Translations under genes and position numbers: made by a program
Shown: in pieces, positions 1-10,829 of the stretch
How positions within the stretch are numbered: position 1 is the first letter of the stretch
Layout: each line of letters starts with the position of its first letter
NCBI GenBank assembly: GCA_951799445.1
Contig: OX637292.1
Span: 13,581,296-13,645,295 of the forward strand
DNA: 64,000 nt
Source: Pseudisothecium myosuroides
Taxonomy: Eukaryota > Streptophyta > Bryopsida > Hypnales > Lembophyllaceae
Direction: 5' to 3'
The notes under the pieces: model-generated
What the model saw: the letters and a program-made list of their open reading frames with translations, nothing else
What the model was told of the DNA's origin: nothing
The model's database searches: none

Positions 1-809
1 TTCTAAAAATATAATTTTTTTTTCAATCGGTGCCCGGGAACAAAAGTTATGCCATTCTAAAGCAAAAAAGCAGTTCGTCGGGCAGAAAAAAAAAAACACA
101 GAAAAATGATTTTTAAAAAAAAAAAATTTTCCCTCAAAGATCATGTTTTTGTCTACATTTTGAAGCTTTGATTCATTCAATTTGGACTCAGAATGAAAAA
201 GTTATGGACATTCTTGATTTTCGGGCAATCTAAGCATCTTAAAAAAACAAAACTTATAGAATTCATTTTTGAATGCAATTTTCAATTTTTTTCAACTTTT
301 TTTTTTTTGACAAGGTTTAGTTTGTTTGCAAGAACAATCCCACCATTGGGATTATGGTGTTTTAATTCCACCTAAGAGCTATTAACGATTTTGTGTTTCG
401 TTCAATTTTGGACCTTCTTCTATTTAACAATTTTTTTATATGTGAAAATCAAGTTTCAATATGCTGAATTTTTTTTCCTTGACTCTCAACTCAAGTGTTC
501 ACCATAAAAATTTTTAACTTTAAGGTGTTTAGTGCAAAAAAAATCCACAAATGGCCGTCAAAGTCATCTGAAATTGCAGGAAACAGTTCAAAAAAATTTC
601 TTTTCCAACTTTGAATGCTAATATCTTCCAATCGGAACTGTCAAATTTCTTGAAATTTTTACCACATGATCTGAGACAAGTGAAGTACAAGATCCTACGG
701 TTAGATTCTAAAAAAAAAAGTTTTTTTAGGTTTAGGGAGTGATCGCAGCAGAAATGGCAGAATTCAGTGGTTTCGGAGCCAGAAAATGCCTTGGGCATTT
801 AGGGGTTAA
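1..809. mobile_element. TTAA-bounded inverted-repeat element, left end outside the window
   Basis: The right end reads GGGCATTTAGGGGTTAA, with TTAA at 806-809. The body matches, in reverse orientation, the element at 56100-56679: both share the GGCATTTTCTGGCTCC subterminal block and the inner GTGCCCGGGAACAAAAG-like block. It keeps about 350 bp of middle sequence that the 56100 copy lacks. No coding sequence is seen; the short open frames inside are AT-rich and unlike any family I recognise. Confidence 0.7.
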
Positions 810-1079
810 ACCATGTTTCCTCTGGTTGTGGAAGAGTGCTAGCATGTGAGCATAAAATCTATGAGCCCATAAGTCTAGGAGTCTATATTATAGATACCTT
901 CTATGGTTATAGGTGTTTATGTTATAGATCCCCATGTTATAGGGTTTTTTTTTATGTTGTAGTGAATCTATATTATAAGACATATCTTTTAGGTACATAT
1001 GTCATAAACACCTTCAAATGGTTGTTGGTACATACCTACAACTAACTTAGGTTCAAGGCTCATACGCTCACGTCTTTGT

Positions 1080-2957
1080 GCTCACACGCTAGCATCATTG
1101 TCCAATTGTGTTCTTGGTACCATTCAAAAGCGCTCTACAAGAAAGGGTGGACGGACTTTGTTTCATGGTGTTTAAACCTACAATGTGAAAGTTATTGAAT
1201 TTCAATCTTTTTAATGAATTAAATTTATTTTTAAATACTTTTATTTTTATTTTATTATATTGTGGCAATGGCACATGGCATACTAGTGTAGATGAAGTCA
1301 TCAAAATTAAATGAATAACACACAAATATGTAGAAAAAAATTGATTTCCATTCAAACGATGGCTACATGATGGATTTTGTTGCTATTTAGGAAAAATCTA
1401 TAACTTAAATTAGAGGTTGTTTTGTTTTGTTTGTTGCAATGAGATCTTTAGAATTGTGCATCCCCCAGATGCGTTCTTGGTACCGTTAGAAAGCTCTCTA
1501 CAAGGACAGATGCATGGACTTTGTTTCATGGCATTCCAACTCACAACAAAAAAGATATTACATTTTTAAGTTCTTATAAATTAAAAATTTAGAAAATTAT
1601 TTTTATTTTATTTTTATTTTATTTTTATTTTTATTTTAACTGTGGCAATGGTATAATAATGTGTAATTTACAAGAACAAATTTGATGATGAATTTGAAAC
1701 AAATGTTGTAAAGTATTAGATAAAAGTTATATAGTACAAAGTATAATGTAGTTGGATCTACCATTTCACCAACCGTAATGCTCATCAATAATTTAGAAAT
1801 CAAATTCAAAAATCTTTCTAAACTTGAAATATTAGCAATTAACTGAAAATAAAATTTTGCTATAAATTTAAAATGCAAAAATTTAAATTCCAATGACTCC
1901 CTTAAGATTTTTACATTAGTTGTTTGGTAAAATCATGTTTGAAGGGCTATTATTTGATTTGCAAAAAAGTCACTATTTGAGAAAAAACATACTTGCCCTT
2001 AATGAATTATAAATATTTGTAGAGATTGATTTTTTTATTATAGTAGGGAACTAAAGTTAAAACCCATGGTAACAGAGGTAAGAGTCTAAATATTAAATTT
2101 GAAGAGACTTTTGGATCTTCTTTTAAATCTTTTTGGGGTCTTTTCTTTTGAATTACAATTGGTTTTCAATAAATGTAAACATTAGGTAATTATATATTCT
2201 TGAAAATTTATATTTCCAATAGACTAGAATTAAAAAATTTAATAATGTTCAATTGCTAATAATTCTTTACTTTCTTCTTTGTTAATCCCTTAAAGACTAG
2301 CAAATAGTCCACATTTCCAAAATTGTGAAGATATATTAAAAAAATGAAATTTAGAATAATAATTTAATGGTGACTCAAACAATAGTTGTAAAATATGATT
2401 CATAGATCATATCCATATGGTTAGATCAATTACACTAAATAGTGAAATTAGATTCCCATAACCACAAGAAAATTACTTTATAAGCCATAAAATTCAACAA
2501 ATACTTCTACAAATATTTTTATTTGTACATATGGAGGTTTATGAATCCCAATTACAACAATACTTAATTCAAAAGTATCATATTCTTGTACAATAGCAAT
2601 AAATATTTATTTAGTGTCAAATGTTGAGAAATTAGTATGGAATAACCTAATTTCACTATTTAGTATAGTACACAAACCAATTTTTTGATAAAAACTGGAA
2701 ATCCATACCTTAAGTTTGGCTATTTGTTTGTTTTGTTTTATTTGTCACGTTGAGATCTTCTGGACTATATGTCCCTTGGTGGTGTGCTTGGTATCATCGG
2801 AAAGCCCTCGGCAAGGAGGGGTGCACGGGCTTGGTTTCGTGACGTTTGGATCGATGGTGTGAAAGTTATAGAATTTCAAAGATTTTTATGAGTAAAAAAA
2901 CTAGAAAAATAATTTTACTTTTATTTTGGGTGTGGCAATGGCACAGGGCACACTAGT
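1080..2957. repeat. Three degenerate copies of a ~230-bp dispersed repeat
   Basis: Copies lie at about 1080-1292, 1385-1665 and 2703-2957. Each has the same order of blocks: a TTTGTTTTGTTT-like left part, a TTCTTGGTACC-like block, CTTTGTTTCATGG, GTGAAAGTTAT, and a right end of the form GTGGCAATGGCACA...GGCACACTAGT. Related copies, two of them in inverted arrangement, recur at about 57005-57680. Element borders and target duplications were not resolved, so the class is unknown. The rest of this stretch is AT-rich with no gene visible. Confidence 0.6.
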
Positions 2958-3268
2958 TCCTTCTAAAAATGATTGAAAATTGAATATTTGTGATTTTTGC
3001 AAGAAATTTTTTCTTTAAATTCAAAATGATAAATAAGATTTTTGAAGATTTTTATTTTTATTTTTTATTCAAGTCATTTTTGAAGCCAAACCTGTCCAGT
3101 ATCTTATGAATTATAGAATATTTGCAAATCAAAGTCTTCAAAATATATACCATGAAATTGGTAAAGAACTAATACAAGAATCTCCAAAAAAATGGACGGA
3201 TGAAAAAATGCATTTTTTGTGTGATAGGATGTGTTTGCACTCAGAGTAAAGTCTGTGATCTCACCCCG

Positions 3269-3290
3269 AAACCCTAACCCTAACCCTAAC
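3269..3290 (+). promoter_or_regulatory. Telo-box cluster (AAACCCTAA followed by two more CCCTAA)
   Basis: Three consecutive CCCTAA units follow AAA. AAACCCTAA is the plant telo-box found near transcription starts of housekeeping genes. A shift from AT-rich repeat DNA to more balanced sequence begins here, so it probably marks the start of the transcript proposed downstream. It is too short to be a chromosome end. Confidence 0.5.
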
Positions 3291-4390
3291 GCAGTCGACG
3301 TCGTGAACTACTTATAGATCTCCACTCGTTCTCTTCAACCCTCCTGAAGCTGCGTGCACAGCCGCGATTGTATCGGCAGTTTGTTTTTCAATTTTTAATC
3401 GTTTCAATGTCTTACGCTTGCTTCTTTCGCGCCGTATTTTTCTTCCGAGGTCTTTACGAATCCTCGTTACCTCTACTTTTGCACATTCCTGAAGTTGGTC
3501 GATTGAATGAGTGACGTTCAGCTAAACTAGATGTGCAAAGATGGATGTGCAAGCACGCTGATCGATCCAAGGACGTTTCGTTTCTCGTAACTGTCCGGGT
3601 TCTCTTTCAGTGACAGTCTCTTGTCATATCGTAGCCTGTAAAGCTTTTTGTGTTTTGTACTGTGCCTCTTTCCCTTCTTCAGATTGCTGGCTACATAATC
3701 CTTGTTTGTGTTGAACTCCGATGAGGAAAAATACTTCTGGATTGTCTGCCTCTGCAGCCATGACAGCTTAACAGAAATTTGACCTGAGGAGACTACATTG
3801 CAGACTAAAATAGGGTTTCGTTAAAAACCGTTGAAAATCTTATTTCATTGGTCTACCTCTTGTATGAAAGTCGCCGTCAACAGATCAAAGCGTCAGCGAC
3901 TTTCCCTGCCATCACTACTGTACCCGATGCAGAACGCAACGACTGTACTAGATTGCAGAATTTTCAGCAGATGTGTTATGTAGGCCAGAGCATCCAGACT
4001 GAGCATCCAGACTATTGCGTTGTAACCGTTAAATTAATTGTGGGATTACTGGGATACGAGTTCCCTCGATACTCTGATTCAAGTTGTGATGAATCAACTT
4101 CTGTGTCCATGGAGACTTTAGTCCAAAGCCGGTTAACAGTCCCAGCACCGGTAGATTTAACAAGCTCACTACATTATGTTACTTAATGATTCTGAAAGTG
4201 GTTTTCTTTCATTGACCGCTGAAACAGATGGAAATCAATTTCTCGGAGCACTCGATCAACGCGTTAGTCACGTTTAGGCTTTATTTCTTCATTTGAGTGA
4301 TTTTGATTTGCAAATGAAACTGAGTGGTTTCCTGTATAATCGTGGGTTCTTCAAAAAATCTGCAATAAAACAACTGGATCACTCGCATTA
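3291..4390 (+). other. Putative plus-strand transcribed locus, product unknown
   Basis: Base composition is unlike the flanking repeats, a telo-box cluster sits at its front, and an AATAAA lies at 4364-4369. The longest open frame, 3848-4186 (112 codons), has no ATG at its start and follows an upstream stop; its sequence (with segments such as FPAITTVPDAERNDC) resembles nothing I recognise. Shorter ATG frames occur at about 3408 (35 codons) and 3720 (16 codons). It could be a long non-coding RNA, a gene with unrecognised introns, or a decayed gene. It is convergent with the dehydrogenase gene ending at 4480. Confidence 0.3.
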
Positions 4391-4479
4391 TGCGAAATTC
4401 GGACAGTATACTAAAAAGAATAATTTTGCACGTTAAAATAATTGTTCCAGTACCGTAATCCCCCTCGAGTTTCTGGAGC

Positions 4480-7104
4480 TCACCAGACTATCTCTTGCCC
4501 ATCCCAGGCAAAAAACTTGCCATTATCCTTAGCATCTACTCCATTAATGATCCCCAACAGCCTCTCCACTGAATACTCTTTTGTAAAGAGCTTGCCCTGT
4601 GGTACATTGCGCTGGAATGGTTTCGAAAGGTCGGTGTCTACCGTTCCCGGATGAAGCAGTATACTCACAATGGGATCCCTTTTTCTTGCAAACTCTATCG
4701 ATGCTGTCTTGGTCACTGCAAGAGATACAGAGAACAGTCACGAACAGCAAAATCCACACAACTACTCTCTCTGCACTTTAGCGAAGCCACTCATGCACCT
4801 GGACAGAGTGTACTGCAGTATTTAGTTTAGACGGAGATCTTTCTTTTGATTTACCGGATTATCTTCATATCAAAAAACAGCAATGAGAAAATTGGAACTA
4901 CAAAAAATATCACTAACTAATAGAAAACCCGTCCACATATCTACTGTATTCTGAAGAATTTGGCCACAAAACAATTGTCAGGGTTTACGGTAAAATCTGC
5001 TTAATTGGCATCACAATTGGCAGGGTTTAACACACGCAGGGTTTTTGAGGTGTCTGTGTTGGAGCTTTGGAGGTTCTCGATAAGTGTATGAAAAAAGGTA
5101 GACACTAGACACCATACTTACATTGATTAAGCGCAGTCTTTGATGCACGATATGCGTACCAGCCCCCTGTTCCATTATCGCCAATGGATCCTACCCGCGC
5201 ACTGAGATTTGCTATCACTGCCACAGGTCTACTTGTGCCCTTTCCCCCTCCTTTTTTCAACAGAGCTGCCATGTGCTGTAGAATCCCAATTGTGACATAA
5301 CATATTAGCTGTAAATGTGAATTCACTAGACTAAGTTGCTAATCTTACGTAGATGCTAAACCAACTACTCTAAATAGGTATTCTAAAATTCAGTGAGTAG
5401 TACTTCTTGAAGCAGGATACTGAAGTTATAAGAAACGGTTTCGCACCTTCATGACAAGAAGTGGCCCAACTGCGTTAATTTGATAAACAATTGTCAAAGC
5501 TTCTGGATTGACTTTGCTCAACGCAGTCTCTGCAGTGGACGCCATCACCAAAACTCCCCATAATTAGAAGACTGGAGACAAGTGCACAACAAGAGCCTAG
5601 ATATGTAATTTTTGCTTCTGTTCGCAATCAAAGGAAAAAGAGGAAGAAGAAGCAAAAAATGTCCATTCGATTAAATAGTTGAAGGTGTCAATGACACTCG
5701 AATCCTTTAAATTAAGGCCTAAATGGAAGGTAGCACTCACCGGGGTGGACCTTGAGATTGCTAACATGAAGGATACCCGCTGTGTTTATGAGTACATCTA
5801 GCCTTCCGTGCTCCTGTGATATAAGCTTGGCTGCGTCCTACTATCATCACAGCATCCAATCAAATCTTGTGATTAGTTCGTTGGATGTTCATATGTATAG
5901 GAACACATTGCAGTGAAGGCCACAAGCTTATAAACAAATCCAATCCCGTGAAAGCAAGCAATGCCATCTTCATTTTCACTTATGAAGCACAATTTACCTC
6001 AATTGTACCTTCCTTCGTCACATCCAAAGGCAACACTGTCAATCTGGCTGAGTGCCGGTCCTTGAGAGACGCCAAGGACTCTGCATTCACTGGATCCCTA
6101 CAAGTTGCAATGACGTGACCCCCTTCTTTCTCCAGCAGCTGTCGTACCTGATAAATCCACTCAAGCAAAGCACAAATCAGACAATACTTAAAAGATAAAA
6201 CCCAATACTGCAGCTCACAGAAAGTTATGCAGAAGGGGAAATTAAGACAAAATTTTGCAATCCCCTGTAAGGTCAAGGGGTAAATGCTGATTCTAACAGA
6301 CGGGATCGCAAACAACCTCATTGTGACTTCAAGCCTAATCACGAGCCCCACTTCACTACTGTACCCGGTGGTCAGGGTCAGCTAAAAATAATTCAAAAAA
6401 TGGATGTTGCATGCCGAAATTTCTTGAGATTTATTTTGCAAGTTTTTTTTTGTAAGGACTATTGCAGACTACCATCAGAATATTCCCAGATTTCGCGCTC
6501 AGATTAATAACTATTCGGCAGATAATGGTTAACCTGCCTTCCGGGTACGATAATTCACTTCCTGGCATTACATCTCCAATGTACTAAACATCACTACATT
6601 CATTGACCTGAGAATGACTACACTAGTGCTGAAAACTCATCTAAAATCCCACTCAAAAAAGCACCACCCTAAAACCTTAGACAATCGGCACATATTGATA
6701 AAAACGATGCACACCATCTCAACAACAGATCAAGTGAGATCAAATGGCCATGTATGAACCAACAACCCAAAAAAACTTTGAACCTTCATAACATTTTCAT
6801 ACAGCATCCAAAAAACGCATTCTCAGATACATTCGAATCCTCATTCAAGAACCCATAGAACCTCCAGACACAGCAAGACCGAGTCCCGACTTACAAATTC
6901 CAGACCCAGCCCTCGAGACGCTCCCTGCACCAACGAAACACCAGCGTCGACTCCTTCGATTCCGCTCATTCCTGAAGCAGAAGCGCTCAGCGCCCTTGCA
7001 GAATGAAGTAATGCAGCACGAGAGCTCCATCGCCAAGTCGCCACACCTCCTTCCACTGCGCCTCCGATGGCCATGGGAATCCTCAGAAGCGCCATGGCTG
7101 ACAT
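4480..7104 (-). CDS. Short-chain dehydrogenase/reductase, C-factor-like, probably organelle-targeted
   Basis: Six exons (7104-6895, 6147-5998, 5837-5741, 5529-5447, 5275-5122, 4715-4480) join in frame to 309 aa. All five introns use GT-AG ends. The Rossmann fold shows the nucleotide loop GASRGLG (61-67), the NTAG motif (138-141), a Ser-containing segment NLSARVGS (203-210) and the catalytic pair in YRASK (222-226). About 50 residues rich in Ala, Ser and Arg precede the fold and look like a plastid or mitochondrial transit peptide. The family is NAD(P)-dependent, and the closest well-known group is the bacterial CsgA/C-factor type with plant homologues; the substrate cannot be told. The start chosen is the first ATG giving the Ser/Arg-rich leader. 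The class is clear; the exact function is unknown. Confidence 0.9.
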
Positions 7105-7416
7105 TGTGTGGCGGGGCTGTGGGGATTTCCAAAGACACTGAATTCTATTCAATGTCTGCAGTGTTGCCCACAGTTCGAGAATTGGAGAATTGGAGAATTT
7201 CGGGATGCATTGAGGGATCTCCAGGTCCACCATGGAACACGTCGCGAGGAGGAAGACGAAGAGAGAGAAATTAGTTCCCAAGAGCGGGATTTCATCCGTT
7301 TTTTGGATGGACGGAGGTGTTTTCATCTATTCGTTGATGGATTTTTCATTCGTCAAGCCTCAGTTGAAATTCTCTTGAGCTTGACGTCCCTCCCACACTG
7401 ATGAGACCGTAATAAG

Positions 7417-7840
7417 GTAGACGCACCCATTCCTGTCTGTGTACCCCATCATTAGATGGGATTCGGGGGTCTTGGAGGGCTGCAAGTTTCCTTCCGTTTC
7501 CAGACTATGAGAACGCTACGGGAACACGCTACAGCAGCTGGCTGATGTGGCACAACGATTGCCACGTCCTTTTTGAAAAATTAATTAATTATTTAAAAAA
7601 AAAAAATAATAAATATTTTCTGACAGTGTACCGCTGTTCACAGAATCGGGCCAGATCGGGGAACGCCCCTGAAACAGTCTTCTAAAGATCCCAAAAAACA
7701 TCTAATGTCCTGTTCGTGTACCCCATTCCATCATCATGTACCAATGGTACACATTTTCTTTTTAGAATGTACTCTCGTGGCACATGATGATGGAATGTGG
7801 TACAAGGACGGGAACGGGTGCATTTATTTTAATAAGTGAA
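7417..7840. mobile_element. MITE-like element with ~30-bp terminal inverted repeats
   Basis: The left end GCACCCATTCCTGTCTGTGT and the reverse complement of the right end, GCACCCGTTCCCGTCCTTGT, match closely. A second inner inverted pair (CCATTCCATCATCATGT and its complement) spans about 7720-7795. There is no open reading frame. It sits just upstream of the dehydrogenase gene. Target duplication not resolved. Confidence 0.6.
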
Positions 7841-8063
7841 GGTGGACTTTCATGCACTCCTAGAATTGGCCAAGCCTTTGGTAAAAAAGACAAAAGAAAC
7901 TTTAAAATTCTACATGGAAGTGTGCACTAGTTGCAAGAGGAAAATCAAGACAATTGGCTGGCAAATTTTTTGAGAGAACCTTGAAAAAATCCAAGGAAGG
8001 CTAGATTTTAATTTTGGGGAAACTATGTTAACATTGGACTTGAAGGTTTTGGTAGCTTTTAGT

Positions 8064-8711
8064 TTAACCCCTAACTGCCCGAGGCACCAGATTCTAGTGT
8101 TTCAAAAAATTTGAAGTTAAGTAAAATCCAACCAAATTGCTATTTTTAGTAGTTTATATTTTTGGAGAACTCTTTTTGAAGTCTAGTTTTAAGTTCAAAA
8201 AGCCAGTCTTAAAAATGAAGGATTATGATTTTCTATTCAAGATTTTGTGCAAAGATATCCATTGCAATCTTGACTTCTCGTAGTCTGTGTTGAGGGCTCT
8301 TGGAAATGAGCCTCAAATACAATAGATCTTGGAGAAAAAATTGCATTAGAAATTCATTTAAAAAAATTGTAGAATAGATTTTGAAAAACCGTAAATTGAT
8401 TGGGGTTGTGCATGCTAGGCCCTATAACCTCATATTTTTTTAGTTACCAACTTTTTAGAGTTGACATGCAAAAAGAGAATTGAAATTTTTTCATAGTTTT
8501 AACACCCTCATGATCAAACATTATAATCTTTCAATCTGTAAGTGATATTATTATGTTTTCTTTTCCTATGTGATCTCTAACATGTCTAGTTTGAATTTGT
8601 ACGGTTACAATTTAAAAAAAATTGGTACAACTTATGAAAATGTTGACTTTTTGTTCAATTTAGAGCAAATTTCAAGAAGCTCCAAATAGGCCTTGGGCAT
8701 TTAGGGGTTAA
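8064..8711. mobile_element. TTAA-bounded inverted-repeat element (648 bp)
   Basis: It starts TTAACCCCTAACTGCCCGAG and ends GCCTTGGGCATTTAGGGGTT followed by AA, so the ends are inverted copies with TTAA at both borders. The interior is homologous to the element at 36355-37019. It is non-coding. Confidence 0.75.
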
Positions 8712-10829
8712 GAAGGCAAACTTATTCTAGAAATGCAATTTTTTCCTATTATCAAATCATCATATAAGTAAACAACAACTTTGGAAAACTTGAAAATTCA
8801 TTTCCAATTCTAACATAGCATGAAATATTTTAACTCTTTGACTTTTTGGTAGGGAAGGGAAGATTTAAAGCTTGCTAGATTACATAAATTATGGTTTGAA
8901 ACTAAGAACCCAAATATAAACCTTTTAATTTTGCAAGTTATCTTTTTCTTCCCATTCCTACATGAATTGATTTTGAACCTTGCACAAAACATATGAAGCA
9001 TCAAGTGATTGTGCTAGTCACATTTGTGAAGAGTACGATAATTTTTTTTCTTAAGAATCTTGGATGTACTTCATTTGTTTCTAGTAGTTCCGACAATAAC
9101 CTCTTAAAGACATTTATAACCCCTAAAACTCCTATGGCATTTCGAGCCTCCAAAATGGAAGAATTGCTACTTTTATGTCAAGATTTTTCAATAAAAAAAA
9201 TTAACTGCAACTAAAAGGTCTTAATCTCAACTTTGTGTAGAACACACAAAAAATTTCAAACTTAAATTTTTTACCATTTGTGAAATCTACAAGCTCAAAG
9301 TAGAAGTTTTTTGTTTTTTTTCTCACTATGTGCCTTTGGGGGTATCTCAACTTTAAAATTCAATGGAAATTAGATGATTTTGAAAGTAGTTTGCATCTTT
9401 TAGTATGATGTAAATAGATGGAAATTCCTAGTATACCAAAAATCAAAACTTAAATCCATTGTGTGAAAAACATATGGACCTTGTATTATTTTGATCCATT
9501 TAAAAAGTGAAACATCCAAAAACATCAACAAATTCATCAAAAATCTAAATTGCTTTTTTCTCCAATCCAAACAATAGAATATTGCATTACAACAAAAAGT
9601 GAGAAGAAAAAAAAATTGAAAAAAAATCTCAAATACAACTTTTATGACCTACAAGATGATTTTCAAGGCATTGCCCTGAAGGAAGAATCTCCTCAAGTGT
9701 CAAATTAAATTACCTCTAATAATTGCAGAAACTGAATTCTGGAGGCCAAATCACTCAAAAATTCATAGAAAATGCATTTGAACTTGCATGTGAAGAAATT
9801 TCATTTTGGATTTGTGTTGAAAATGTGCATCCGAAAATACAAATTGCACGCACAAACAAGTCAACAGTCAAAACGCAGCAACTGACCGCAACCTCAAAAA
9901 CCACAATATGGTTGCTTAGAATTTTACGGGTTAACAGTGCATAGTCCAAATTCAGCAAGTTAGCGGTTCTGGATTACCATAGTGGCTTCTCAATTCATTG
10001 AAACTGATTATAATACAATACTTCATACCTAGTGTCATTCTCACATTTGTTGGAACTTATGACGAATTTCACAGGCAATCCAACAAATTAAATCCTAGGA
10101 TAAGACATCGAAAAGCCAGCATGGATCGAAAGAGTGCCGAAATAGCCAAATGTTATGATTTCCTTCATTCTCTACCGAACAAAAGCAATTGCACTTCAAG
10201 GCATTACTCTTTGTAAGGCAATTGAGACTCAGGCTCAACCTCTTGTCATCAGTTGCCTAACATTGGTGAAGCCCCTCGGTGCTCCTCAATGCAAAGGCTT
10301 ACCTTACAAACATGGCTCTAAAAAAACAGAGGAAGAAAACATGGCAAAACATAGTGTTCTGATAGCCAAGCCAAGGCAAGCATTCATATAGACAAGCATT
10401 ATGAAGCACAACCAATTCAACTATATACCCAAAGAGAACCATCAAAAGTATTCCCTTGAATGACAATCAATTTCCAGTCTGCATGTACCTGGCTCTATGT
10501 CTGAAATTGAGCCATCACAAAAATAATAATGATCTCCAATATTCCCCTAAACTAAGGTAACTCCACCTAATTCTAACCCCTTTCTAAAACCAACCCCTTC
10601 AAATTCTTGAATAAAAAAGTAGAGCCTCTATTCATGAGAGCCTCGGGTTGTTTTTGGGTACACCTATTTTCATACATTGTCCAAAAAATGCATAAGAAGG
10701 CAATTTAGAATACTCTTTTGACTTCCAACAAGATCCAACAAAAAATTAGGTAATTTCGCAATAGGAACAATGCTCAATTGCTTATTCAGACGCATTCAAG
10801 AGTAGTTACCTTACAACATGAATCGGTTG
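8712..10829. other. Spacer, no gene recognised
   Basis: AT-rich from 8712 to about 9700. From about 9700 to 10829 composition is more balanced, and this part lies just past the stop codon of the hyccin gene, so some of it is probably 3' untranslated sequence. Open frames here are short and resemble no family I know. Confidence 0.5.

Noticed and set aside
3269..3290. Telomeric repeat as a sign of a chromosome end
   Set aside because: Only three units, internal, and followed by promoter-like sequence; a telo-box is the simpler reading.
6996..7401. Plus-strand frames over the dehydrogenase exon 1
   Set aside because: They are shadows of the GC-rich transit-peptide region and its upstream sequence, without splice or family support.
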